NCBI GenBank assembly: GCA_023014365.1
Contig: JAEBUN010000002.1
Coordinates: forward strand, 496,001 to 560,000
Length of the DNA: 64,000 nucleotides
Direction of reading: 5' to 3'
DNA from: Lepiota brunneoincarnata
Taxonomy: Eukaryota; Basidiomycota; Agaricomycetes; Agaricales; Agaricaceae
Below are positions 43,422 to 56,287 of the stretch, in pieces. Made by a program: the position numbers and the translations under genes. How positions within the stretch are numbered: position 1 is the stretch's first letter; the number at the start of each line of letters is the position of its first letter. Below the pieces are notes generated by a model. The model searched no databases. It was not told where the DNA came from and worked only from the letters and a program-made list of their open reading frames with translations.

Positions 43422-44552
43422 TTAAAAGTGTATGTTGCTCATCAATGCGTTAAGAACATCATCGGTGACACGGCTGGAGCCGTCCTTGAGCGCGTCGAGT
43501 GGCATAACTGCGCCTATGAGCCATGCGAGATGTGCTGTTGCAATTGCTTTTCCCTGCATCTGGAAAGCTGTACAAAAAAGCCCAGTTATCTATGTGGAAA
43601 CCACAGGGCACGTGCTCTCTCACCCTTTAGATAGTTGTATCGACGGATCACTTGCTCGATCTGCGACGCATCCAAGGGATACTTGACTCCCTCTCTGGAT
43701 TTCTCCTCAGCTTTTGACAAAGTAAGGATCATCATCATCGCATCATCGAGAACGGAGGTGGGGGCGCAAGTCACACACACCTGTACACAACGCGCGCAAG
43801 AACTCGCTCTCCAGTGCGTGAGGTATCGATTTGTCGTGTGACGGGTACTCGGCAAGGTGAGCCCAAAACTGTTCCCCCGGTCTCTCAACCAAACCTGGAC
43901 ACACCCGCATATTCGAGAGGGGTCATTCCTCAACAACACATACTACACGCATTGCATACCTTCGTCTATACTCCACTCGTACGACTTGCCCGCAGTCCGT
44001 GAATGGATCCCCACAAGCGCATCGGAGCCTACACAGTCTGTGATGGTCATCACCCAATCACTCGGCAGTCTTGCGAAATCCGGGTCATCCGCGAGGGCCT
44101 CGTAGTATTCATTCCTGACCCCAACCACATCAGCGCGCACCAATGGGACTCGGATGTCGTCTGTTGAGAGTAACCGCATTCCAGAGTTGAAGTAGTAGAC
44201 ATCGCCATTAGGGTGTATGTACGGCTTCCACGATTCTGGTACCTCTGCCCTATTTATCATAGACATCAAAGAAAAAAAGGGGGGGAAGGGGGGGTTGCGT
44301 GTGTGGGAGAACAACCAACCACACGAATGGGGGAGAAGAAGAAGAAAGAAGGTAAAGGGGAAGGGAGGGGGTTGGCGGGGGTGGAGAAGTGAAGAAAAGA
44401 AGGAATGGGTCAAAGAAGGGAAAGGCTTGATTCAATCGACTGATATACCCCTACCTCGTGTCATCCAGATAATAATTCGTGGTGTCATAAATTCCAAGTG
44501 TCGGGTCGAAAGTTATTTCATCGTGATTCAAAGCTGAATCACCATGCTCCAT
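43422..44552 (-). CDS. WW-domain-like protein
   Basis: Exon 1 is proposed from MEHGDSALNHDEITFDPTLG to the donor near 44451. Exon 2 begins with AEVPESWKPYIHPNGDVYYF, a WW-like motif, then LLSTDDIRVPLVRAD and LPSDWVMTITDCV. The next exons contain EQFWAHLAEYPSH, ALESEFLRAL, a helix with EEKSREGVKYPLDASQIEQV and MQGKAIATAHLAWLIGAVMP, ending at TAA 43422. This WW plus F-W-x-H plus hydrophobic C-terminal helix layout recurs in basidiomycete proteins of unknown role. Homologues I recall extend beyond the L-M-S-N-I-H-F end, so the copy may be truncated. A TATAAATA at 44565-44572 is only 13 bp before the chosen ATG, so the true start may differ. Confidence 0.6.
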
Positions 44553-45940
44553 CGCGATTGGGAGTATTTATACGCAAGGGGGAGTAGGAGGAGTGGGGAG
44601 GAGAGGCTGGGAGGAGAGGGAGGGGGGGGGTTTGGGGTTTATTCGAGAACTGACAAACTACACCCACTCAACCCAAGCTTTTTATGTCCCAACAACAACG
44701 TTGCTGGGTTATCCCCAAGTTCCGGGGCTCGGACACGACTCAATTTCTCCAGCGAATAAAGCAGCGGAAGGAGTGTGTGTAGCATTCACTCCGTGAGGCA
44801 TAAAGCCGGCACACAACGGGGTCTGAGTGAGAAATATCCATGCCATGGCGCGTGTTCAACGTGCTGCTTCTCTCTCTTCTCCTTGTACGGGAAGGGGAGT
44901 GTAAAATGACGACGCTAAAGCTTGCTTGTAGTGTGGACATATCCATAAATGGGACTCCGCGAAGCCCTCCCCGCTAAGCCTACAACCCCCGTGTTAAGGA
45001 TAGAGGAGAAAGGGTTGACGAAGTGAGTGAGTGAGTGAGTAGTGATGTTGGGCACACTTGCAGGCAGGCAAAGCGGGGATTTTGAACTGCCATTTGTGTC
45101 TTTCTTGTCTCTTCGCCCCCACGAGGCCTGCGCATTTGTAATCTCCCTTGCAACCAGCAATCCCCGCGTCTGAGTGTGAAAATGTTCGTTCATTGAAATG
45201 TCGATGGCCTTAAAGAGGTGTGTGGAACCCGATTCGCAGGAATGATAAAGCATGCCAGTCTGGAGGATCTGATATACCAATCAAGGCACATGTCCCGAAA
45301 AAGCTACAGTCGTCTACAACCTAATCTCGTGCAAGTCGCTCTTTAAGAATAATCTAATAGCAGTGGGGGGAAGTTTTTTCGTACAAGAGAACTGTTGGCT
45401 AGTGTAGAGTACCACTACAAAACTACAAGACCCGGGATCGTTATTTCACATGCGTAATAAAGATAGTAAGGATACACGACACGACACGAGGAGTATGATT
45501 ACAACTGCCGACTATATATACAATATGTACAATGCGTCCATTGGAATTGGAAATAGTCCCGTGGGGATAGTAAAGTACCCCTCTGGGGCTGAGGACTACG
45601 ATCAGGACGGCGGCACATGTTTCTAGTGAGAAAACGTGAAAACTTCTGACCAGAAAAAGCGCGGAACGGGCTGTACATGCCATATCCAATTAAAATTTAG
45701 CTTGTCACTCCCAGCGTCAACTCCATAGCAGATGGGTTCGATAGGGCTCGATCCCGGTCGGTTAACAGCAAGTTGAACCCAATCAGTCCAGGGTGCTGTT
45801 AAGAAAGTGTCATGCTGCAATAGGGCTATGCCCAAGATAGTCGCGTAATCGTTTGCGTTGTGTTTTGAACAATAGCAGCCAACCTTATCCAGAAAAAATG
45901 TCCCATGTGCTGTTGATGTTCGCGTTCGACAACACTATTC
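44553..45940. other. Intergenic region, no gene supported
   Basis: About 1.4 kb. It begins with G-rich low-complexity sequence (44577-44635) and carries a GAGT-repeat microsatellite near 45025. Short open frames only. A GGTTCGAT-containing segment near 45734 resembles a T-loop but no tRNA cloverleaf forms around it. Confidence 0.45.
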
Positions 45941-48890
45941 CTATAAAAACCCCATAGCAACACCGACACCAGGTTCCTTGGAATCTTGTCCGTTGTCAGT
46001 TATATCAGGCGCAGTCGTATGTACTTTCCCTAACGGCGGTGATGGTGAGGCGTAAGATAGGGGTTTTGGAGCCATGGAGGATTCATGAACTGCGGAGGCA
46101 TTCACTATCACCGTGTCCTCGGCATCTACATCCATCTCCCCTTCGGCATCAGCATCTGTGTCGTGGTCGTCTCCAGATGAGGGTCGGCCTGTTTGGAGCC
46201 GTTCAACCCTTCCCCCTTCGGCTTCCTCGGCTTCATCCTCTCCATCGAGCTCGCCTTCGGCGTCCTGTTCCTCTCCTGCACCGTGACCCTCACGAAGATC
46301 AGAATTATTTTCCCCATCCGCATCCGCATCTGCATCCTCCCCCACCATGACCGTGTCTAAATCAACCACCATAGATGCCTCAACGAGTTGCGTTGTTACC
46401 TCTGCAACCACATTATTCGTCGTGGCATCGGACTGCGAGCGCCCTTCTATCGCCTCGTAGGTCTTCTGAGGCTTCGCCGACATCAGCGCAGTGCTTTCTC
46501 GAGGTGATAGCCGCGAGGGGTGGACAAGTCGGGGACGAGGCGACGAAATTATCCTGGGTGTAGTACCAACACGTCGCGATCTATCGACCTTTCCTAGCGT
46601 CCTCATCGGCTCCGCGGACAGAGCTTTGGTACGACTCCGTGTGGACATGGAGTTCCCCGTGCTGACATCCGAATGAGACAACTTTTTATGGACTCCACGT
46701 GTCTTTTCCTTTGGAGTCGGGTCGTTGGTTGTTTCTCCTTCCGATGGAACCCTATCGCGTGTGGAGCGAGAAGCTGCAGATCCCTTGGCTTTGCTTTTGC
46801 TCTTCGGGGTCGGTGAATGCCGATCCGAGTTGAAGGCTGCTGCTGCTTGATCCGCCAACACGTCCAACGCGCTTCGAACACGATCTATCCCAGGGGTAAC
46901 TGCCTCCCCCAACATCTCCAATCCGTTGCTCGAACTTGCATTCCCTAGCCGTCTCCTTTTTGGGAGAGGACTCTCTGGAGGTTCCGGGGCCCCACCCCTT
47001 CTTCGAACACTGGGACGAGGGGCCGTGCCATCATTATTATCGTCCATCATGCTCCTCGCCGCGCTAAGGAGAGAATCGAGGGGAGTAGGGGGATTGTTGG
47101 GACGTGTAACTGGTACTGGAATAGCTGCTGGCGTTTGTGTTGACTGAGCTGCTGAGTGAGGCGTTGGTACAGCGTGGCCAGATTGTCTTTGCGCAGCCGA
47201 TGTGGTTTTTCCGTAAGTAGCTGCCGTAGGTGTCCCAACAAACACAAATGAGTTCGGCGCAAATTTTTGGTGTTGGTAGAGGTCGGATCTTGGTGTTATG
47301 AGTGTGGGACTCAGAAACTGAGCCATCGAGTTCCCCGCCGTCGTACCTCTCTTCGGTGTCTTGGGCATGGAGGGAGTGTTAGACGAACTAGTTGAAGCTG
47401 GGCTCATTCCAAGGTCAACCAGGTCTTTGCGGTAATATGTCATGTTTCCACCACCTCCCACGGCCTCAGCCGCCACTCTCTCCAAACGCTCCTTCTCCAG
47501 CCGCTCCATCTCTTGTTCCTGCGCCAGTCTTTCCTTCTCCTTCTCGATACGGCGCATGAAACCGGACATGTAATTAGCGCGGTCGCGGCCGATTTTTCTT
47601 GCCGCCAACAAAAGATGTTCTGTCCGCGCGTCTGCGGAGAGAGGAACAAGATTCCCGGCAAGGGCTCTCTTCACCTTCGACCTTGGCCGCTTGGATTGGC
47701 TGAGGTGTGTTAATGGTGTCTGGGTTGTGAATGGGCCGTTCGATGATCGTGTGGGTGTTCGTTGAGCAAAGGTTCGACTTGATGGCTGGGTAAGTGTTTG
47801 AAAGGGGTTTGGGACGATCGAGCGAGGCTGGAAGTAATTGGATGTGGGATGCCTGCGTGGGTCGAGATGGCTGGATTGATTTTGGGTCATGCCATTTGGT
47901 TGTGGCGAGGGATGTTCCAGGCCATTGGGCTGGTTAGTGTCACCCTCCGGATCGCTCGATTCTTGCTCCTCTGGAATGGCGGTCTTAGGGGCCTTTATGG
48001 AATCTCGCCGTTTGCCCTTGGATGACTTGCTTCTCGAAGCTATGCCAGCAGAGGAGTCAGGCGGGCAGAATGCTACCTTGTGGTCGGGGGGTTGGTTAGG
48101 GGGGAAAGGAGATGGAGGTTGCATGAGGAGAAGAGGTTTGAACTTGCTGATTTCAGACTCGAGTGACGAAAACCGAGACTGAGTGTCTTGTAACTACATG
48201 TATCATCGTCAACTACCCCACAATAACCAATGAAGAAACATACCTTTTCACGGAGAGCTTTGTTCTCAGATTCGTAGATAGCACACTGACGCTCTAGTTC
48301 CTGGTTGGCCAATTTAAGAATAGGGGCTGATAGTGGAAACGGTGGCGCACCTCATCCTTGTTCGGAGTATTTCCTGCATTTGCGCGTTGTGTGAGGAGGG
48401 CTTCAGCCATGCGAGTCCATCCGTCTCTTTCAGCCTCCCACCTCTTCCTCTCCTCTTCAAATGATTGAACCAATAAATCACGCTGTGTTGTGAGCCATTT
48501 GATGAAGTCTGCCTGGCGAAGAAGCTGTGACTGGTTGTATGAACGAGTCCAGTAACTTGACCACCTTACAGAACAACCAATTGAAATGCAAAGCGGGACG
48601 AGAGGCAGACGACGCACCATACTACCAAGTTCCTTCTCCTTTGATGTCATACTCATATAAGCAGTATCATCTTGTGGTCTTGAGTCCAAAGCAAACCCCA
48701 TGTCCGTGATTCGGCTTCTCATGCGTGCGATGTCCTCTTCTGAGAGTGGTTCAAGTGGATCGGAACTTTTCTGTATTCTGTGCTCGTCATTTATAGATGG
48801 AGATGGGGACATGTTGTGCATGATATCTGAGAGAGCGAGTTGAGGTTGGGGCGGATCGCTGCTCATCGTTACGGACGTTGTAGCCATCAT
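45941..48890 (-). CDS. Large coiled-coil, disordered protein of unknown function
   Basis: N-terminal exons encode MATTSVTMSSDPPQPQLALS and a helix DIARMRSRITDMGFALDS. They are followed by a predicted coiled coil (FIKWLTTQRDLLVQSFEEER, then AERDGWTRMAEALL) and LANQELERQCAIYESENKAL. The large last exon (about 690 codons) has an R/K-rich segment (SKRPRSKVKRALAG), a second coiled coil (FMRRIEKEKERLAQEQEMER), Ser/Pro-rich disorder and a long Asp/Glu-rich C-terminus. Basic patches suggest a nuclear protein. I do not recognise the family. The last exon frame is intact over more than 2 kb. Start set at 48890 (M-M-A-T-T); the open frame extends further upstream but with non-protein-like sequence. Confidence 0.68.
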
Positions 48891-49390
48891 CGGGACACAC
48901 GCGTGTGTCTGCCAAATACATGAACACACATAAAACCGCGCCCTAGTCACGTGAGGCCAGGAATCCGGCCCTACACGCAAGTCAGAAAATCATTACACAT
49001 CCTTCACAAATTATATGGTCGTGAATCAATATAAGCACTCCATATATATAGGGAAATCTGGGTGCCGCCGCGGCAAGAGGGTTGGTGGAGTATGAGCAAG
49101 AGATCGCCCCTCGAGACTGGGGAGGCATTCCCTCCATTCGTTTTCTGCCCTGATACCGACACGGTGGTTATGCCATGCATTCTGTATAACTTTGCGACCC
49201 ATCTCTTCTTCAGATAGGGCCGTGACACTCTCCTCTCGTGTCGACTGAGTACGTCGACCTTCAGATCTGGTAATGAACTTCCCTAAGTAACAATGCGGGA
49301 ACACCTGCTGATATATATACCTTTTGCCGGAAGGGTTTCCCGACACTTCACCTGTCTGCACAGTATGAAGTTGTCAAAGCGTGAATTCCG
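48891..49390. other. Intergenic region
   Basis: Promoter side of the coiled-coil gene. A 111-codon minus-strand open frame (49026-49361) has no motif and I do not call it. Confidence 0.4.
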
Positions 49391-49399
49391 GTACGCTTG

Positions 49400-49910
49400 A
49401 TTCTGTCCTTGTTAACTCTCGCGGCTAATAATCAACTAGCGCTTTGTTACCCGTGCATGCTCGCTCTTGAACTCTACAACTGCCCTACTTATTACCTCTC
49501 GGTGTACCTTGCTTGGTTCTTCGGGAACCCAGAGCAGGCACTACCTCACGATGGCACCCCCAAAGCTTGTAGGAACCCAACATGGTCCCCACAAAATCAT
49601 CTCCCGAAGAAGTACTCGAGGATGACTGGGCAGTTGAAGTCGTCCTGGACAATATATCGATACTAGTCCGCTACCATACTACCGTAATTGTTTTACTTCT
49701 CTTATTCATGCTCTAGCTAGGAGCTGATGGACTGGCTTCGAACAAAAGCTTGATTTTCCCTCGTCAACCCTCTTACCAGTATGTCCCATTGCGAGCCTTT
49801 TAGCGATCATGCATTCCTCAGAGGGGTGGTCAGTCCCGCAATTAGCGCATCTATATAGAAAACATCAAGACACTGCAGCAGGAATACACCACCAGCAGGT
49901 GTGTCATACT
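49400..49910 (+). pseudogene. Decayed copy 0 of the four-helix membrane-protein gene
   Basis: Only fragments match the intact copies: the exon-2 acceptor context GGCTAATAATCAACTAG, the QLKSSW segment followed by the CTACCGTAATT donor, and the CCTCAGAGG and AACATCAAGACACTGCAG parts of exon 3. Large parts are missing or unreadable. Marks the upstream limit of the array. Confidence 0.55.
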
Positions 49911-50112
49911 TCCAAACCACCGTCCCATCGCGTGACACATGAGGAATTTAGAGCGTGATAATCAATCAACCCCAGATAATTTGGGATGACAGGTGTCCAG
50001 TTCCCTCGAACTGCCGATGTTGTTTTTGGATGGAAGCGCTGAGACCATCCCCAATCCCATGGCTAATAAATACCCCTCCTGAGTTCCACCACATTCCGTT
50101 GTCCCGCTATCA

Positions 50113-51184
50113 ATGCCTTCGTCTCAATTTGATATTACGCTTTCCTCCAGAGATACAGGAATATTTCCCGAAACACCAGTCAATGCAAAGGGCACAAAGC
50201 TGGAACGAGCTCGCCGATATGTCAAGGGAATCCCTAGCATGACACTATCCGAAACACCAACTACGGTATGTTTGCTTGTTTTCTCCTGACTTCGACACAC
50301 AAGTAACAATCAGACCGACAACTATCCTAGTGCGTTCGCCAGCCTATGCATGTCTGCTCCTAATATCTACTGCTATCCTATCTATAACTATCACCACCTT
50401 CGGCACACCCTACTGGTTCTATCAGGAGTACAGGGCTCCCCTACAACGAACATGGCCCAATAACACTACCCTAGGGTTTTCGAGCTCGGCATCCACTAGA
50501 CAGGTGGCACATGGAAGATTATGGTCTGAGAAGGACCGAAACAACTGAAGTCGTCCTGGAAAACCTATCAAGTCCTGTCCGCTACCACACTACCGTAAAT
50601 TTTTATACTTCTCACTACTCCCCTTCGAGGCTAACGAAGTAGCCCTAAAAAATACAGGTTGATGTTCCCAATGCTCTCTTCGACTCCTCTTCCGATGTGT
50701 TCCACAGCAAGCATCCTTAGCGAGTATAGCAGTCCTCAGTGGAATAATTAGTCTTGCCACCAGCACCGTCTACAAAGGGAACATTCAAGTCGCTGCAGAA
50801 AGAACCCACCATCGACATTTGGATACAGGTATGTTAAACTCCGAAGTCCGTTCAAGTGTCCCCCCCACCGATCTACCATTTTTCTTTTATCTACCCAAGG
50901 CCTCAGCCGGTAATTGGTACAGCAACCCCAACAAGGCGTTTTGGATATTCATTTCACTACCAACCGTCTGGTTTATACCCTCATTCACTGCATCCGTTAT
51001 ATCCATCGTTCTCTTGGCCTGGGAACGGCTCCCAATAGTACTTGCTGCCGCAGATACCAACCAAGCGTGTTCCCTCGCAAGGCTCAACACCCTCAAATAC
51101 CTCACCCTCGCGACCCTCCTAGCTGCTTTGGCTCACACGGTTTTCATCCTCATGACGTTGAAGTCATTGAGGACATATTTGTGA
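50113..51184 (+). pseudogene. Four-helix membrane-protein gene, copy A (frame disrupted)
   Basis: Exon 1 starts MPSSQFDITLSSRDTG and differs from the other copies. Exon 2 has ILSITITTFGTPYWFYQEYR, exon 3 PMLSSTPLPMCSTASIL, and exon 4 (NKAFWIFISLPTVWFIPSFT to the stop at 51184) is intact. Against copies B-D, exon 2 has two extra bases near 50533 (leading to a TGA), and exon 3 has one extra base near 50715 and one near 50784. No base losses are seen. It would be functional without those bases, so error versus pseudogene cannot be decided from the sequence alone. Confidence 0.6.
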
Positions 51185-51689
51185 TTAGCAATTCAGGGCA
51201 GCTGCTAATCACGATTTTTAGAGCACCCTGTCCAACTTCGGTTCCCGCTGTGTATGACCGTTTATTCTCAATGAAATGTTTTATTTCCATCTCCGGTGTG
51301 GCCGGTTCCGCGCCAACGATGAAGGACAACAGTCTGTCGAAGTGAAGTAAGAAAAAAAAGGAATATAATCGTAGTGGTGCCATACATAGTAGTCGTACTC
51401 ATCCATGGATGAAACACCGATAATATAAGCGCCCAACAGTTCGCCTCCTCCACGCCCATCTTGGGCGTTTAGCAGAACCAAGGGAGGAGGTACGATTATG
51501 ATGGACACATGAAATGTGTAGCGCGAAGGTCGAAATCGAAGGGCAAAACAAGGAGATATGAACACAAAACCAGTCCAGTCCGTTCAACCACGCTATGCCC
51601 TTCTGCTCACCCATTACCAAAATTTTGATCATGGCAGCATTCCCTCTTGATAAACGCGGCGCACCAATTGGTGTCAGCTGCCCACCGGC

Positions 51690-51830
51690 TGCTTGCTTGG
51701 CCAATTCATTCACGATGATCTTCGAGTGTGTCGTGATGACCTCGTGACCTGCGTCTTCCGCACTGACAGGAGTTCGATTATACGTGGTGAATATTTGGGG
51801 TGAACCATGGCAATTTTTGTTCCATGCACT
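51690..51830 (-). pseudogene. Alpha/beta-hydrolase 3' stub, copy A
   Basis: Matches the last exon of the complete hydrolase gene at 59.3 kb (HPKYSPRIIELL, then a damaged catalytic-His region). Similarity stops abruptly and passes into sequence shared only with the copy B stub. No upstream hydrolase exons are present. Confidence 0.65.
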
Positions 51831-52288
51831 GACTCATTTCGAGAAGCTGGGGAGATTGAACCCATACTTAGGTTGCTTCTCGTGATTATGAAGGTAGACG
51901 AGGGATGATGTGCTCCTTTTGGATGAAACACGTAAGGTAAATTTACACAGAGACTAATTGAAACTCAAGATACACTGGCGATCGGTCCAACACGAGATGG
52001 CGATCTTGGGACCGTGCATTCCCTACCAAGGCAGCATTCCGTTCCTGTGGGCTATGAAGTGAGTTGTCACCGATTCGATCAACGAGTAGTCGGAGTGACT
52101 GTCGGCTTGGAGTTATTGCCTTTTTCGCACGCTAATGCAACGCATAACGCGCATCCCGTCGTAATAAACCCATAATACATGCTGCCATGCTCTCACTCAA
52201 CCCGGGCCCCTCCCATACACACTCTCATTGTGCCTTCACTCCCGCACCAGCCCCCTGACCCCAATCCTCACAGACTAAGTTCCAAACC

Positions 52289-53363
52289 ATGTCGGGTCCC
52301 TACCTTCTGCAGCTTCCTGCCGAAAACCACCAATCTCATCTTGAGCCTTCCTCAAGAAATTATATGGGAATACCCGCCGATATACCCTTTGATGAAAGGA
52401 TTACAAGGTCGGATCGAGCCCGCCAATATATCAAGCGCATCCAAGTCCCTAGCATAATGCTCTCAGTGTACAAATTGCGGTATACCTTTATCCTCAGTGC
52501 ATATTCCCGGTCATAACCAACGATCAAACAGCGCCTGTGCAACTCATGCATACAACTTCCTTGCTTCTGCAGTTGTCATATTTACGACAGTGACCAGTTT
52601 GGGAGCACCTTATTGGTTCTATCGCGAGTACAAGGCCACCCAAAATGAACATGACCCAAGGACACTCCCTATGCTCACCCAGCCCGGTGTCAGCATGCAA
52701 GCAGAGCTCGGAGAAATATGGCTTGAGAAGGCCACGCAGTTGAAGTCGTCTTGGAAAACCTATCAAGTCCTGTCCACTACCACATTGCCGTAATTTCTTT
52801 ATCCTACTCATACTCCCCCTCAGAGCTAACCGGTAGCCCCTAAAAATAACAGGCTGATGTTCCCAATGCTTTCTTCAGCTCCTCTCCCTCTATGTTCCAC
52901 AACAAGCATCTTAGCAACCATAGCAGTCCTCAGTGGAATAATTAGTCTTGCCACCAGCACCATCTACAAAGGGAACATCAAAACACTGCGGAAAGAACCC
53001 ACCATCACCATTTGGATACAGGTACGGTTAAACTCCGAACTTCGTTGAAGTGCCCCCACCAATTTATCTCTACCCAAGGCCTCAGCCGGTGATTGGTACA
53101 ACAACCCCAACAAGGCATTTTGGATATTCATTTCACTGCCGACCGTCTGGTTTATACCCTCATTCACTGCATCCATTATGTCCATCGTTCTCTTGGCCTG
53201 GGAACGGCTCCCGGCGGCACTTACTGCCGCAGATACCAACCAAGCCTGTCCCCTCACGAGGCTCAACACCTTCAAATATCTCACTCTTGCGACCCTCCTA
53301 GCCGCTTTGGCTCACACAGCTTTCGTCCTCATGACATTAAAGCCATTGAGGAAGCATTCGTGA
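52289..53363 (+). CDS. Four-helix membrane protein, copy B (intact)
   Basis: Four exons, all introns canonical and in phase. Exon 1 reads MSGPYLLQLPAENHQSHLEP to IKRIQVPSIMLS. Exon 2 gives ASAVVIFTTVTSLGAPYWFY (helix 1) and ends in KSSWKTYQVLSTTTLP. Exon 3 gives TSILATIAVLSGIISLATST (helix 2). Exon 4 begins ASAGDWYNNPNKAFWIFISL, covers helix 3 (VWFIPSFTASIMSIVLLA) and helix 4 (FKYLTLATLLAALAHTAFVL), and ends K-P-L-R-K-H-S. About 265 aa. I do not recognise the family. It is the best-preserved copy and useful as reference for the array. Confidence 0.75.
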
Positions 53364-54340
53364 TTGTCGATTTGGGGCAGCCGAGGTTCGATTTACAGAG
53401 CTATTTTTAGAATACCCCTGCCCGACTGCTATTTTGTCCTGTATCCTGCTGTGTATCACTATTTATTTGCAATGAAATGTTTGATCTCCATCCCGCTGTG
53501 GCTGGTTCCGCACCAACAGCAAAACCTTGGAAGGACAATAGTCTATGTGAGTAAGTAAAGAAAACAAGGAATATAATCGTAGCGGTACCATATGTAATAG
53601 TAGTCATAGCCATCCACGGGTCAAACATTGAGAAAATACACACCCATGAGTTCACCTCCTCCACGCCCATCTTGGGCATTCAATAAAACCAAGGGAGGAT
53701 CCACGATCATGATAGACTCAACGCGCCAAAGGTCGCAATCAAGGGGGAATGTAAGGGGAAGAAAAAATATGAACTTAAAGCCAGCCTATCCAACCTGGGC
53801 TTCCACCACCAACCGCATTCAGTCTCAGCTAACAGAAATCGCCAGCGCATTTTCAGTTAATCAAACATGAATAACAACAACAACAGCAGCAACCACGGCA
53901 CATATCCACCATTATCCTCTTCAAATTCTCCCAATGTCCCCGAAGAACAAGTGCCAGCACCCAATTCTTCCATTTTGCGTCGTGTCACACTTTCCATTGT
54001 AGCCGAGGCTTTTTGAGAGACTCAGCGTCACCTACAACAGACGTCTGCAGCTTTGGACGCGGCATATAATCGCGTTCGCCAAGTCCGCTGGAGCCTCTTG
54101 CAAGTTACGGAGTCTTTGCTGGCAACCCTTGGCTTCCACGCACCGGGAGAACTTGGGCCAGGCCACGATGCGATATTGTTATCACTGTCGCCGGAACCCG
54201 GAAAATTTCATGTCGAGGAGCAGGCGTAGAACACAACACCAGGGTAGACCCAGCACCTCCCAGAGAGCAGTTTGTTCAACCACAATATGTCCCTTCTGCT
54301 CACCCTTTACTGAAATTTTGATAACGGCAGCATTCCCTAA

Positions 54341-54571
54341 TCAAACTGGGCATATCAATTGGTACCAGCTGCCTTGCAGCTTTTCCTTGAAAAACCTGAC
54401 TAAATCACTCGTGACGATCCCTGAATGCGTTTTGATGATCCCGTGGTCTGCATCTTCCACACTGACCAACCGCGCTTGATGTCTAGTTTTCTCTGGCAGG
54501 AGTTTGATCATACGGAGCAAATATTCGGGGGGAGCCGCGGTAACTTTTGTTCCCTGCATAATGTGTTCCAT
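54341..54571 (-). pseudogene. Alpha/beta-hydrolase 3' stub, copy B
   Basis: Retains the last-exon frame: GTKVTAAPPEYLLRMIKLLP, ARLVSVEDADHGIIKTHSG (catalytic-His region) and the F-F-K-E-K end. Nucleophile and oxyanion exons are absent, so no active enzyme can be made from it. Shares its upstream breakpoint with stub A. Confidence 0.7.
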
Positions 54572-55212
54572 AATCGGAGAGAAGAAGCGAACATAGTGCT
54601 CTTGACCTCACTCGGAGGGGCTGCGGAGATTGAGCCTATATTCAGGTAGCTTCTCGTGATTATGTAGACAAATGATGATGTCTTCCTTTTGGATAAAACG
54701 GCATGTCAGATAAGTTCGCACGAGGCGAAATACCTCGACTAGGGGATCTATATTTGACGGCTGAGCCGAACACGAGATGGGATCTGGAGGAGCGGTATTC
54801 CCATTATTTTAAGGCTGTGTGTCATGTTTAAATGTTTTGGGTCCATTTGGGCTGACCCTGGCCGCAAGGTGAGTGCTTTCTCATCAAATTCTTGGTGAAG
54901 AAATTCTGGCAGTTCCAAGCATACGTATTTGTATGCTGTAGAGCGTGGTGTAGTAAAGAATCAGGCTATTTCTCACGCTTGCCTGAAAATGGACATTCCC
55001 GAGGACACAGCCCCACTATGTGATTCCGGACAACTTTGAGTTGGTACCTTTTCTGGAGAGGGGGCAATTAAGTTGAAATAACAGTCGGAACGAACATATA
55101 ATATGCTGCCATGCTCCCGCTCAACCCAGGTCCCTCCCATACACACTCTCATTGTACCTTCATTCCTGCACCATCCCCCCAGCCCCAATCCTCACAGACG
55201 AAGCTGCAAACC

Positions 55213-56287
55213 ATGTCAGGTCCCTACCTTCTGCGGTTTCCTGCCGAAAACGCCCAACCCCATCCTGAGCGTTCCTCAAGAAACTATATAGGAATATCCG
55301 CCGATATGCCCTTCGATGAAGGGATTACAAGGTTGGATCGAGCCCGCCAATATATCAAGTGCATCCGAATCCCTAGCACAATGGTGCATAGATTGCGGTA
55401 TACCTCTATCCTCAGTGCATATTCCCGGTCACAAGTAACAATCAAATAGTGCCTGTGCAACCGATGCATACAGCTTCCTTGTTTCTGCAGTTGTCATATT
55501 TACGACAATAACCAGTTTTGGAGCACCTTTTTGGTTCTATCGCGAGTACAAGGCTACCCAGAACGAACACGACCCAAGGACGCTCTCCAGACCTACCCAG
55601 CCCGATGCCAGCATGCAGGCAGTACTTGGAGAAATATGGCTCGAGAAGGTCACACAGCTAAAGTCGTCCTGGAAAACATACCAAGTCCTGTCCGCTACCA
55701 CCCTCCCGTAATTGTTTATCCTACTCATACTCCTCCTCAGAGCTGATGGGTCGCCTCAAAAAAAAACAGGTTGATGTTCCCAATGCTCTCTTCGATTCCT
55801 CTCCCAATGTGTTCCACAACAAGTATCCCAGCGACTATGGCAGCCCTCTGCGGAGTAGTCAGTCTTGCTACCAGTACCGTTTACAAAAGGAACATCAAGA
55901 CACTGCAGAAAGAACGTACCATCGATATTTGGATACAGGTATGCTAAACCCCGAAATCTGCTGAAGCACCCCACCGATTTATCATTTTAAAAAAATCTTT
56001 TTCAACACCCAAGGCCTCAGCTGATAATTGGCGCGGCAATCCAAATAAACAATTTTGGATATTTATCTCCCTACCAACCATCTGGTTTACATCCTCATTC
56101 ACAATGACCTTTATGTCCATCGTTCTCTTCGCCTGGGAATGGCTCCCAACAGTACTTATTGCTGTGGATGCCAACAAAGCCTGTCCCCTTGCGAAGCATA
56201 ACACCTGTCAAATACCTCGCCCTCGCCACCCTCTTGGCAGCTTTAGCTCACATGGCTTTCGTCCGTGTGATGTTGAAGTCGTTTTAA
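55213..56287 (+). pseudogene. Four-helix membrane protein, copy C (one extra base)
   Basis: Exon 1 starts MSGPYLLRFPAENAQPHPER, like copy B. The first intron would use a GC donor (GT|GCATAG where copy B has GT|GTACAA). Exons 2 and 3 are open and in phase. In exon 4 an extra base at 56206-56207 changes AAC ACC TTC AAA, as in copy B, to AAC ACC TGTC AAA and shifts the frame 27 codons before the stop. Otherwise complete. Possibly a functional gene hit by a sequencing insertion. Confidence 0.6.

Noticed and set aside
45720..45790. tRNA-like T-loop GGTTCGAT
   Set aside because: No acceptor stem, D-arm or anticodon arm could be paired around it.
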